From Spiroplasma endosymbiont of Poecilobothrus nobilitatus (GTDB taxonomy: Bacteria > Bacillota_I > Bacilli_A > Mycoplasmatales > Mycoplasmataceae): DNA of 64,000 bases. The first letter of the stretch is position 1. The number at the start of each line of letters is the position of its first letter. A model generated the notes under the pieces. It was given only the letters and a program-made list of their open reading frames with translations, was not told the DNA's origin and ran no database searches. This document shows positions 1-9,275 of this stretch, one piece after another. The stretch spans positions 1,240,001 through 1,304,000 of the forward strand of contig NZ_OZ034915.1 in the NCBI RefSeq assembly GCF_964030655.1, written 5' to 3'. The position numbers and the translations under genes were made by a program.

Positions 1-835
1 ATTCAGTAAGAAAAATATGTAAGATTTTGGGTTTATCAAAATCAACGTATTATTATCAAACTAATAAATGTATTAACAAGCAAGTTAATAATTATGAACA
101 AGAAATTATCAGTGCCTTTAATAAAAGCCGCAAAATTTATGGGGCTCGCAAAATTAAAGTTATTTTAAACAGAAAAGATATCATCTTATCGCTGCGAAAA
201 ATCAGATTCTTTATGATCAAAAATAATTTGGTTTATAAATACACCAAATTAAAATATCATAATCATAAAACAACAGTCAATAATGACCAAATTAATAATA
301 TTTTAAATCGTCAATTTAACAACAAAAAACCTAATGAAGTTATTGTTAGTGATTTAACATATGTTCAAGTTGGCGCTAAATGACATTATATTTGTTTATT
401 AATTGACTTGTTTAATCGTGAAATAATTGGTTATAGTGCTGGGCCGAATAAAACAGCCGAGCTGGTCCAACAAGCTTTTCATAAAATAACACGACCATTA
501 AATCAAATAACTCTATTTCATACTGATCGTGGTAATGAGTTTAAAAATAAAATCATTGATGAAATTTTAATAACTTTTAATATTAAAAGATCATTAAGCA
601 ATAAAGGATGCCCTTATGATAATGCTGTGGCTGAAACAATTTACAAAACTTTTAAAACTGAATTTATTAAGGGTAAAAAATTTAAAAATTTAACACAATT
701 AAAATACGAACTTTTTGATTTTGTGCATTGATATAACAATATTCGTATTCATGGCAGTTTAAATTATTTATCTCCAGTTACTTTTAGAAAACAAATGTCT
801 ATATAAAAAGTGTCCTAAAAAGTGTTGCCATTCCA
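1..835 (+). mobile_element. IS-A copy 1 (IS3-type), left part outside window
   Basis: Three-prime part of an IS3-family element. It matches the other IS-A copies in this window and ends with the shared right terminus ending GTTGCCATTCCA. Full copies start TGGATAGGCTACAATTATTA and the termini form an imperfect inverted repeat of about 39 bp. The right end has interrupted the Ank-OTU pseudogene that continues at 836. Confidence 0.9.
3..806 (+). CDS. IS3-type transposase OrfB (5' end outside window)
   Basis: Integrase-core (rve) transposase. The frame contains UGA-Trp codons at 381 and 729 and stops at TAA 804-806. DDE residues are visible: D in SDLTY, D in HTDRGNEF and E in AVAETIYKTF. A TTG at 27 could start it, but the frame is open to the window edge; in complete copies it is entered by -1 frameshifting from orfA. 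No inactivating change is seen in the visible part. Confidence 0.88.
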
Positions 836-2420
836 ATCAACCAATAATTTAATTGTCTTTGTCTCTGATTTTGTGTTTGTTGGTTGTAAATTATTTGGTC
901 TATTTGTTGTGTCAACTACAGGGGAATTTCTCTGATTGTCATTAATAAGCACTAGGATGATTGGGTTGATCTTCTGGTGTTAAAGCAAAATTATAATGAG
1001 TTCCATTATTAACATGAAATATATTTATTGTATTACTTGAATTTTGATTAATTGGTTGATAAGGACTGTCATTATTTACATTAATATTAGCATTTAAAAG
1101 ATTACTCATTGCTACTATTTATGGAGTACCACCCCATGTTGATGATTCTCTCATTCTTTCTAAATAATTGCTTGCAACTTCATTATTTTCTTGAATAAGA
1201 TTTCTAAATGTTAATTCACCACCATTATTTAAAACTGTATCTAAATTTCTTTCAATATAATCAACAACGTTATTACGAAAGTCATTTGTTACTAAATTAT
1301 TTGCTGTTTGGTCTTGATATCAATCTTGTCTAGAAATATGATTTGTTAAATCAAACTGTTGTAGTAATTTTTGAATAGATCTTCAATTTTTTATATTTTC
1401 TTTACCAAATAATTGAATAAATCTCGCTCCAAATTCTTCATTTTCATTGCGTACTGGTAATAAATAAGCAGTTGCTACAGCTCAAAATAAACAACTATTA
1501 TCACTAGGAACATCATATCAAATATTTTGATTTGATAATTTAATATTTTTACTTTGCGTTTTATTTGTGTCACCTTGTGATTTATATCCAAAAATATTTG
1601 TGTTAATAATGTTATTATATGTAATATACTGGTTTAAAAAAATACGTTTTAATCATTCAAAATATGATTCATTTTTTATATTTATTTTTTGTGCCTCACT
1701 TATTTTTTCTATTTTTTTAGAAATTTTAAAAACAACTTTTACTGTATCATTTAGATTTATATTTTGTTAAATTGATTCAATAATTGCAGTAGTATCAGTA
1801 ATGCTATTATCTTGTATTTTAACTTGATTAATATCTACGTTAGAATTTAATTCTTTAACACAATTTAAAATTGTCTGTGAACTATTATTTGATATTTCTT
1901 CTAACTCAGTTTGTGTAATAACATCTGATAATTCAATTTTTAATAATGTTTCTAATTCTTTCTCTATTTGTTTTAAATTATTTTTAATTTTTGTTTTTTC
2001 TTCTTCATTTTGTGTTTTTTCTAGTTTTTTATTTAATGATTCTATTTTACTTTTTAAATTCTGAAAATTTTTTAAAAGATTTTCAATTTTTATATTTTTT
2101 TTATATTTTAAAAAAAGAAAAGATATTAGACAATTTTCAATTTTAATACTAGTATCAGCGCCATTATCAAGTAATAATTTAACCATTTCTTTATTATTTT
2201 CAATCATTGTTAAATGTAAAGGGATTGATCCATCTTTATCTTGAAGATTAACATCAGCGCCATTATCGATTAAAAATTTAACCATTTCTTTATTATTTTC
2301 AATCATTGTTAAATGTAAAGGGATTGATCCATCTTTATCTTGAAGATTAACATCAGCGCCATTATCGATTAAAAATTTAACCATTTCTTTATTATTTTCA
2401 ATCATTGCTGAATATAAAAG
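836..2420 (-). pseudogene. Ankyrin-repeat + OTU deubiquitinase-like protein, broken (Spaid-like architecture)
   Basis: One minus frame runs from about 2420 to 942, interrupted by TAA at 1767-1769 and TAA at 1119-1121. The N-terminal part has ankyrin repeats (GADVNLQDKDGSIPLHLT type), followed by a charged coiled-coil-like linker. The C-terminal part has OTU features: a catalytic-Cys box VPSDNSCLFWAVA near 1490, a WGG motif before the 1119 stop and a late His in NGTHYNFAL. After the stop at 942 another frame stays open into 836, rich in N, T and P, so a one-base shift near 944 is likely. IS-A copy 1 cuts the 3' end and an IS-B relic cuts the 5' end, so no signal peptide can be seen. Ankyrin plus OTU is the architecture of Spaid from S. 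poulsonii. Homology is inferred from domains only; this copy should be non-functional. Confidence 0.75.
2155..2405 (-). repeat. 99-bp tandem repeats encoding ankyrin units
   Basis: Units starting at 2201, 2300 and 2399 are spaced exactly 99 bp (33 codons). The two units between 2201 and 2398 look identical at DNA level, and a diverged unit lies below 2201. The length matches one ankyrin repeat. Identity at silent sites points to recent duplication. Confidence 0.9.
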
Positions 2421-2928
2421 TAGAGTGCACCCATTTTAGTAAGTACTAATAAAAAGTATTTACTATTTTTTTAATTATATCTTTTTCTTTACGATTTGAA
2501 TATCATGTATTTCATTTTATAACATCTTGTATATATTCTTCATGTGAATTATATATTTTATTATGGATTGTAGCTTTCTTAAGTAATGAATGAAAACTTT
2601 CTATAACAATCTTATCTACACAGTGGTATTTTTTCCCCATTGAAATTATAATACCGTTAGATAAACATTTATCGTGATAAATAGTGGATGTATATTGATA
2701 TCCGTGATCTGAGTGAATTATTATTCCATTCAGATCTTTTTTTTTATTAATTTTATTTTATTAATTGCATCATTTAAATTATCCATTACTAATTTATTGT
2801 CATTATATTTAGATCACTTTACATCAACTATTTATTTAGTATATCCATCAATAATTGTTGATTGATAATATCTTTCTCCTTTTCAAATTAAATATGTTAC
2901 ATCAGTATATAGTACTGAAAACCTTTTT
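2421..2928 (-). pseudogene. IS-B: IS3-type transposase C-terminal fragment
   Basis: Minus-strand remnant of an integrase-core transposase with DVTYL, HSDHGYQYTS and a C-terminal YSNRKEK region, ending at a stop at 2446-2448. An in-frame stop follows the IIDGYTK stretch. The terminal sequence beginning TAGAGTGCAC recurs at 12023. IS-A copy 2 cuts its 5' side. The other end lies inside the Ank-OTU gene. Confidence 0.8.
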
Positions 2929-2957
2929 TGGAATGGCAACACTTTTTAGGACACTTT

Positions 2958-3737
2958 TTATATAGACATTTGTTTTCTAAAAGTAACTGGAGATAAATAA
3001 TTTAAACTGCCATGAATTCGAATATTGTTATATCAATGCACAAAATCAAAAAGTTCGTATTTTAATTGTGTTAAATTTTTAAATTTTTTACCCTTAATAA
3101 ATTCAGTTTTAAAAGTTTTGTAAGTTGTTTCAGCCACAGCATTATCATAAGGGCAGCCTTTATTGCTTAATGATCTTTTAATATTAAAAGTTATTAAAAT
3201 TTCATCAATGATTTTATTTTTAAACTCATTACCACGATCAGTATGAAATAGAGTTATTTGATTTAATGGTCGTGTTATTTTATGAAAAGATTGTTGGACC
3301 AGTTCGGCTGTTTTATTCTGCCCAGCACTATAACCAATTATTTCACGATTAAACAAGTCAATTAATAAACAAATATAATGTCATTTAGCGCCAACTTGAA
3401 CATATGTTAAATCACTAACAATAACTTCATTAGGTTTTTTGTTGTTAAATTGACGATTTAAAATATTATTAATTTGGTCATTATTGACTGTTGTTTTATG
3501 ATTATGATATTTTAATTTGGTGTATTTAGAAACCAAATTATTTTTGATCATAAAGAATCTGATTTTTCGCCGCGATAAGATGATATCTTTTCTGTTTAAA
3601 ATAACTTTAATTTTGCGAGCCCCATAAATTTTGCGACTTTTATTAAAAGCACTGATAATTTCTTGTTCATAATTATTAACTTGCTTGTTAATACATTTAT
3701 TAGTTTGATAATAATACGTTTATTTTGATAAACCCAA
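2958..3737 (-). pseudogene. IS3-type transposase OrfB with nonsense codon
   Basis: Same frame as intact copies, but a TCA serine codon is TAA at 3720-3722, six codons after the TTG start. The same change is in copy 8, so these two copies probably share recent ancestry. The catalytic D, D, E motifs remain. UGA codons are read as Trp. Confidence 0.85.
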
Positions 3738-3790
3738 AATCTTACATATTTTTCTTACTGAATATTTTGTTTTGTTGTTATTAATTATTG

Positions 3791-4069
3791 TTATTTTTTG
3801 GCCATTATCAGTGCGGCTTGCTTTAAAATGTCATTTTCCATTTTCAAGTCTTTAAGTTCTTTTCGTAAAGTTATTATTTCATTTTCTTCTATTGTGCGAT
3901 TGTCTTTTGCTTTAAATGAACCAGAATTATTATAATTTTTAACTCAACCATAAATAGCTGGTTTTGGTAAATTATATTCTTGCCCTATATTAATAACACT
4001 TTTACCATTTTTATATAGCATGACAATTTGTTTTTTAAATTCTTCAGAGTATGAAGTTTTATTTCCCAT
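3791..4069 (-). CDS. IS3-type transposase OrfA (helix-turn-helix)
   Basis: 92-residue HTH_Tnp_1-like protein starting [16 protein letters not shown], preceded by a GAAGGAATATAAAA ribosome-binding region. It ends at a run of six A before TAA, the likely -1 slip site into orfB. Confidence 0.88.
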
Positions 4070-4150
4070 TTTTATATTCCTTCTTTCTTAATAATTTTAT
4101 CTAATTTTGAAGTCTATATAATTATGGTCCTAATAATTGTAGCCTATCCA

Positions 4151-4526
4151 TATTCATATTAATTATTTTATGTTGCAAAACATTATAAATAATAATACCA
4201 GTTTGACCAATTCCAGCATGGTCAATTGCAATAATATATTTTAATTTATTTGGTTTATTTTTTTTCTCAATTTGTAATATTTTTCAACCATCTGCAGCCA
4301 AATCTAAAATATCATTAATTTTATAATGTTGCATATATGAATTAATAACATCTCATTTATCTTCAAATAAATTTAAGTACATTTTTGCTCATTCTAAACA
4401 TTGTAAATCATAATTATTTTTGTGTTGCGAAATACGACAATCAATAGGTTGACAATTAACTCAATCAAACGAAGTTTTTATTTCATTTCAAGCTTTATTA
4501 ATATATTTACTTTTATATTATTGCAT
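4151..4526 (-). pseudogene. Plectrovirus-like protein fragment, RuvC-like strand
   Basis: About 125 codons on the minus strand from an ATG at 4526 with a good AGAAAGAAGGG ribosome site. The third codon is TAA, after which the frame is open until IS-A copy 2 cuts it. Several TGA codons read as Trp. The segment KYIIAIDHAGIGQTGIIIYN resembles the first strand and Gly-rich turn of RuvC/RNase H-fold nucleases. Its position beside the hairpin region suggests a spiroplasma virus gene. The family was not confirmed. Confidence 0.5.
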
Positions 4527-4640
4527 AATATTTTATTCCCTTCTTTCTATTTATCTTTTTAAATAAACAGAAAATTCCTTTGTTGGTTAATATTTTGATA
4601 TTTATTAAAAATATTTATATTTTGATTTAATTAGTTAATT

Positions 4641-4705
4641 CGCCACCACTCACCCCCGAAGTGAGGTGGATGGCGATACTAAAACTCTATATTTAAACAG
4701 AGTTT
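4641..4705. other. Paired stem-loops, candidate plectrovirus origin or packaging region
   Basis: 4641-4675 folds into a GC-rich stem (CGCCACCACTCAC with GTGAGGTGGATGGCG, two bulges) around a CCCCGAA loop. 4682-4705 forms a second stem, AAACTCT/AGAGTTT. Such stable adjacent hairpins are exceptional in this AT-rich DNA and lie in the non-coding part of the virus remnant. Function is inferred. Confidence 0.5.
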
Positions 4706-4859
4706 ATCCCCCAACGGAAGTAAAACAAATTTACCCAGTTATTAATCACTCTTCATCCACCCCTAGACAACTTTATATAAAGAAAATAACCTTTTGGAGT
4801 TCCAACCATCTTGTTTTTTTAGTGTCCGATATTGTTTTTTCGGTTTAACATCACTCTTT

Positions 4860-5000
4860 TTATAAAAACAAGCAAAAAACAAGCGCTCTGACATTTCGCA
4901 AGTGATTAATCTTGCCGAGAATTAAAGAAATAAATAGGATAGTAAATCCAATCGCTTTCGCACTTTCTTTAAGGCTTCGTGCCATAGATGAGTTATTCAT
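4860..5000 (-). CDS. Small ORF, possible viral membrane peptide
   Basis: A 46-codon ORF on the minus strand, starting MNNSSMARSLKESAKAIGF, with basic residues around a hydrophobic IGFTILFISLILG core. No strong ribosome site is visible. The surrounding DNA has a more balanced base content than the chromosome and is probably viral. Could be chance. Confidence 0.25.
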   Translation of the reverse strand: MNNSSMARSLKESAKAIGFTILFISLILGKINHLRNVRALVFCLFL

Positions 5001-5040
5001 CTTTAAACATCAAAAAATATTAAGTTTTAAAAATTGAATC

Positions 5041-5259
5041 TTGGATTAATCGTTAGATAGTATCTTTATTTATTTTTTATCTCATTATCTTTTTTTAATT
5101 CTTAGTTTATCAAATGTATTTTCTAGTAATATATTTAACAATTAACTAATAATTAAATAAAACAATTATTAAAAAATTTTTTAAGAAAAGAAAGGATTGA
5201 TTTTTCAGAAAAAACCTATTTTATTAAATGTAAAAGATAATATCTAACGATTAATCCAA
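5041..5259. repeat. 27-bp inverted repeat enclosing an AT-rich spacer
   Basis: Arms at 5041-5067 and 5233-5259 match at 26 of 27 positions when one is reversed (starting TTGGATTAATCGTTAGATA). The 165-bp spacer has no ORF. It may be a miniature element or part of the viral non-coding region; no target duplication is evident. Confidence 0.7.
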
Positions 5260-5288
5260 TAAATATAATTATTTTTTGCAAAATAAAA

Positions 5289-5315
5289 AGCACTTTATTT
5301 TTTCAATAAAGTGCT
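5289..5315 (-). terminator. Stem-loop terminator-like hairpin
   Basis: Arms AGCACTTTATT and AATAAAGTGCT with a five-base loop. The U-tract is on the minus-strand side (CTTTTTATTT), so it would stop leftward transcription toward the virus remnant. No leftward gene lies immediately to its right. Confidence 0.6.
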
Positions 5316-5331
5316 ACATTTTCATTTACAA

Positions 5332-5362
5332 TTTACAATTTAAAAAAGCAATATGTTATAGT
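5332..5362 (+). promoter_or_regulatory. Predicted promoter of rpiB
   Basis: TTTACA at 5332 and TATAGT at 5357-5362 with a TG dinucleotide one base upstream (extended -10), 30 bp before the rpiB start. The 19-nt spacer is long, so TTACAA at 5333 may be the better -35. Confidence 0.5.
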
Positions 5363-5391
5363 TAAATTGTAGGAAAAGGAGAACAACAAGA

Positions 5392-5823
5392 ATGAAAATT
5401 GTGATTGGGAATGATCATACAGGTATTGAAATGAAAAATGCAATTGTTAAACATTTAATTAAAAAAAAATATGAAATTATTAATTTAGGTACAGATAGTA
5501 TTGAAGCAGTTGATTATCCTGATATTGGTCAAGCTGTTGGTGAACGAGTAATTAAAGAAAAAAATAGTATTGGAATTATAATTTGTGGAACAGGAATTGG
5601 AATTTCAATTGCGGCAAATAAAGTAAAAGGAATTAGGGCAGCATTGTGTAATGAAACAATGCTAGCAAAATTAGCGCGCGAACATAATAATGCTAATGTT
5701 TTGGCATTGGGTGCTAGAATTATTGCAAATCAAAATGCAATTTGAATTGTTGATATGTTTTTAAATAGTACTTTTGATGCTGGTCGTCATGCGCTTCGTG
5801 TTGAAAAACTTAATAACCTTTAG
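5392..5823 (+). CDS. rpiB: Ribose-5-phosphate isomerase B
   Basis: 143 residues, the usual length for RpiB. It interconverts ribose-5-phosphate and ribulose-5-phosphate in the non-oxidative pentose phosphate pathway, in the cytosol. Visible features are the N-terminal GNDHTG loop (residues 6-11) and the catalytic-Cys loop CGTGIGISIAANK (Cys about 65). UGA at 5743 encodes Trp. A clear AAAGGAG site precedes the ATG. A membrane protein gene starts 9 bp downstream, so the two were probably cotranscribed. The substrate could be an allose- or galactose-6-phosphate, as in LacA/LacB relatives; RpiB is the simplest call. Confidence 0.92.
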
Positions 5824-5832
5824 GATAAAATT

Positions 5833-7212
5833 ATGAATAATTGAGATAATTTATTTTTGTATCCTTTTTTAACAATTTTACTTATATTAGGATATATAAC
5901 TAATTTGGTTAAAAAAGGAATAAAATTTTTTTATCAATGAGTTTTTATTATTCAGCATTTTTGTTTTTGGTTAGCATTATCATGTTCACTAACTTTAAAT
6001 TATAATTTTATCATTTTTGATTTTGCCAAAAATATTAATTCAATTACTATTTTATTAGCAGTTAGTACGTTTTTATATGCTGCAATCTTTTTTATTCCAG
6101 GTTCATGAATTACAGGATTATTTCAAAGTCGGAAATTATGGTTTTGAATTTCATATTGCTTAATGTTTTTAGGAATTTTATTAGTTTTTATTTTACCGCA
6201 AAATTGAATTACTATGACTATTTGTACGATTGCTTTTGGCTTTGGTGTTTCAACGAATTTATTATGATATTTAAGTTTTAATGAGATTTATTTCTATCGA
6301 ACTAATCCTTTTGCAACAGTAACTTTAAATTTACCAATTGTTGTAATAGCGAATATGGCTGGTGCTAATGTATTGATGTTTGTTAAAAATTTTAATAATA
6401 GTGGATTAACATTACATTATATTATTTTTGGAATAATTACTATTATCCTAATGTTTTCATTTGCTTTTTGTTTTTATATGCCGGAAATTAAAAACAATAT
6501 TGGTGCTTTTTCTCCGAAAGTTTTAAAACATTTTAGTACATTTTCATGATGAAAAATTATTGTTATTCTTAGTTTATTATTTTTTATTGCTATTTTAAGA
6601 GAATTAAGTCAAGGTGATTTTTTAAATATTATTTTAGCACAATAAACTTGAGTACGTTATCACAGTAAAATAATGATGGAACATTATTTACATTTAGTTC
6701 AGGAAATTTGATGGTTTGCGCAAATTATTGGAGCAATGTTTATTTATTTTTTTATTATAAAAATTGGAATTAAGAATTCATTAATTTTAGCATTAATAAT
6801 TTGAAGTCTATATTTTGTTTTTGTTGCTATAATTTCAATTCCGGAAGTTTTATTAATTTGTCAATTTTTAAATGGTTTTGCAATGATATTTTTGTTTGGA
6901 ATTTTATTTTCAATTACAATGATGTGGAATTATCGGATTCAAAATCAACCTGTCACGGGTTGTTTTTCAGCATTAAATGCTTTAGTAACATTTCTTGTAC
7001 AGTTTTTAATCCCGGTTTTTGCGCATTATCAAGTTGGTATTTTTAGTAATTTAAATTTAGATTGAAATTTACCATTTATTAAAAATAATTTATTTTTAGA
7101 TTCATTAAAGCAAGTTATTTTATATTTATATTCTGTGCCATTAGTTGTTTTATTTTAATTGTTGTTGCTTTCTTTAGCACTAAATTTATTAGTGGTGAAT
7201 ATTATATTATAA
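5833..7212 (+). pseudogene. MFS-like multi-spanning transporter interrupted by stops
   Basis: A single frame of highly hydrophobic sequence starting MNNWDNLFLYPF, with about a dozen predicted membrane segments. TAA at 6643-6645 splits it after 270 codons, and the same frame continues hydrophobic to TAA 7156 and then 7210. Many TGA codons read as Trp. The layout of two halves of about six helices fits the major facilitator type, but no signature motif is certain. It lies 9 bp after rpiB, which could hint at sugar uptake. IS-A copy 3 begins 18 bp downstream. Confidence 0.65.
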
Positions 7213-7311
7213 CCCAAACCAAGTTGAAGGTGGATAGGCTACAATTATTAGGACCATAATTATATATACTTCAAAATTAGATAAAATTATTAAGAAAGAA
7301 GAAATATAAAA

Positions 7312-7590
7312 ATGGGAAATAAAACTTCATACTCTGAAGAATTTAAAAAACAAATTGTCATGCTATATAAAAATGGTAAAAGTGTTATTAATCTAGGGCA
7401 AGAATATAATTTACCAAAACCAACTATTTATAGTTGAGTTAAAAATTATAATAATTCTGGTTCATTTAAAGTAAAAGACAATCGCACAATAGAAGAAAAT
7501 GAAATAATAACTTTACGAAAAGAACTTAAAGACTTGAAAATGGAAAATGACATTTTAAAGCAAGCCGCACTGATAATGGCCAAAAAATAA
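7312..7590 (+). CDS. IS3-type transposase OrfA
   Basis: 92 residues, helix-turn-helix N-terminus and a C-terminal leucine-zipper-like segment. Ends GCC AAA AAA TAA; the -1 frame from this A-run is open through the orfB region, the normal IS3 fusion arrangement. Confidence 0.87.
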
Positions 7591-7640
7591 CAATAATTAA
7601 TAACAAAACAAAATATTCAGTAAGAAAAATATGTAAGATT

Positions 7641-8420
7641 TTGGGTTTATCAAAATCAACGCATTATTATCAAACTAATAAATGTATTAACAAGTAAGTT
7701 AATAATTATGAACAAGAAATTATCAGTGCCTTTAATAAAAGTCGCAAAATTTATGGGGCTCGCAAAATTAAAGTTATTTTAAACAGAAAAGATATCATCT
7801 TATCGCTGCGAAAAATCAGATTCTTTATGATCAAAAATAATTTGGTTTATAAATACACCAAATTAAAATATCATAATCATAAAACAACAGTCAATAATGA
7901 CCAAATTAATAATATTTTAAATCGTCAATTTAACAACAAAAAACCTAATGAAGTTATTGTTAGTGATTTAACATATGTTCAAGTTGGCGCTAAATGACAT
8001 TATATTTGTTTATTAATTGACTTGTTTAATCGTGAAATAATTGGTTATAGTGCTGGGCCGAATAAAACAGCCGAACTGGTCCAACAATCTTTTCATAAAA
8101 TAACACGACCATTAAATCAAATAACTCTATTTCATACTTATCGTGGTAATGAGTTTAAAAATAAAATCATTGATGAAATTTTAATAACTTTTAATATTAA
8201 AAGATCATTAAGCAATAAAGGCTGCCCTTATGATAATGCTGTGGCTGAAACAACTTACAAAACTTTTAAAACTGAATTTATTAAGGGTAAAAAATTTAAA
8301 AATTTAACACAATTAAAATACGAACTTTTTGATTTTGTGCATTGATATAACAATATTCGGATTCATGGCAGTTTAAATTATTTATCTCCAGTTACTTTTA
8401 GAAAACAAATGTCTATATAA
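7641..8420 (+). pseudogene. IS3-type transposase OrfB, nonsense and catalytic loss
   Basis: A CAA codon is TAA at 7695-7697. Independently, the second catalytic Asp is lost: HTDRGNEF is HTYRGNEF here (GAT to TAT). The rest aligns with intact copies, with UGA as Trp. Confidence 0.88.
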
Positions 8421-8533
8421 AAAGTGTCCTAAAAAGTGTTGCCATTCCAAAGACTAGCCAATTAGTTAGAATGGTTGTTATCCATTAGATTGATCAAAAA
8501 ATTGCTTTAAAAAAATATTTACAAAAAAAGAAG

Positions 8534-8761
8534 TTACATAATAACTTTTACTGCAATAATATCAGGCATTTCTTGCTTGACAATTTGTTCAACACCATCT
8601 TTAATTGTTGAATCAATTAATCCGCAACCAACACACGCTCCTGCTAAACGAACATAAACAATATTATTTTTAACTTCAACAAATTCAATATCTCCGCCGT
8701 CTTGGTTAATATAAGGGCGAAGATTATCAATAATATCTTTTGCTTGATTTGTTTGTGTCAT
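8534..8761 (-). CDS. NifU C-terminal-domain (Nfu-type) Fe-S scaffold protein
   Basis: 75 residues. The CVGC pair (Cys about 43 and 46) and the LRPYINQDGGDIEFVEV segment are typical of the NifU C-terminal domain, which holds and transfers iron-sulfur clusters. The ATG at 8761 is chosen because GAAGGTG lies at the right distance; the longer in-frame GTG start at 8776 would overlap that site. No partner genes lie nearby. An IS-C element begins about 60 bp upstream of its start. Confidence 0.9.
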   Translation of the reverse strand: MTQTNQAKDIIDNLRPYINQDGGDIEFVEVKNNIVYVRLAGACVGCGLIDSTIKDGVEQIVKQEMPDIIAVKVIM

Positions 8762-8922
8762 CCTAATCACCTTCACTATTTAATTATAGCATTTTTATAA
8801 CAAAGTTAGTTCAATTAATTATTTTAATTTTGTAGAAAATTCTTGATGAAATAAAAAAAATCATCAATATGATAACTTTAAAAGAAAATTATATAAACTT
8901 TTAATATTGTTATTTAACTTTT

Positions 8923-9246
8923 TTATACGTTAAAATATAATACCGATGATTGTTGGTTTGGCGTTAAACCTTTATGCTGGTATTTTAATTTTCAGAGATT
9001 TAAATAATTTTGAATGTTCGTGAAACCTAAGCCATGATAATGAATTAAGGATTCTTTAAAATTTGATTGTAATTTACTAATTTTATTTAACTTCCGATAA
9101 CTAGCATCAGGATTTGTACTAGTTTTAGTTGCTAATAAAATAGAATTTGTTTGTTTTGCTACTAATAAATATAATGGTTGCATGTCAGAGATAATAATTG
9201 AATTTTCTTTGATTAATTGTTTATTAATATTTTCAATAATTCACTG
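8923..9246 (-). pseudogene. IS-C transposase, C-terminal third only
   Basis: Encodes the segment corresponding to MQPLYLLVAKQTNSILLATK through the C-terminal SSVLYFNV end, stopping at 8923-8925. The zinc ribbon and most of the catalytic domain are gone, cut by IS-A copy 4. Confidence 0.85.
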
Positions 9247-9275
9247 TGGAATGGCAACACTTTTTAGGACACTTT

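Larger units (their letters stand above)
2929..4150 (-). mobile_element. IS-A copy 2 (IS3-type), full length
   Basis: Bounded by TGGAATGGCAACACTTTTTA at 2929 and CCTATCCA ending at 4150, the two IS-A termini. It lies between the IS-B relic and a plectrovirus gene fragment. The flanking triplets differ, so no target duplication is visible. Confidence 0.93.
7231..8449 (+). mobile_element. IS-A copy 3 (IS3-type)
   Basis: Runs from TGGATAGGCTAC to GCCATTCCA, 1219 bp. Flanking triplets (AGG and AAG) do not match, so no target duplication. Both orfs are recognisable but orfB is dead. Confidence 0.93.

Noticed and set aside
2155-2405. Regularly spaced repeats as a possible CRISPR array
   Set aside because: The 99-bp units are contiguous, in frame and encode ankyrin repeats; there are no unique spacers.
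4666-4848. Plus-strand 60-codon ORF starting in the hairpin region
   Set aside because: It begins within the stem-loop, has no ribosome site and shows no recognisable features; most likely chance in viral non-coding DNA.
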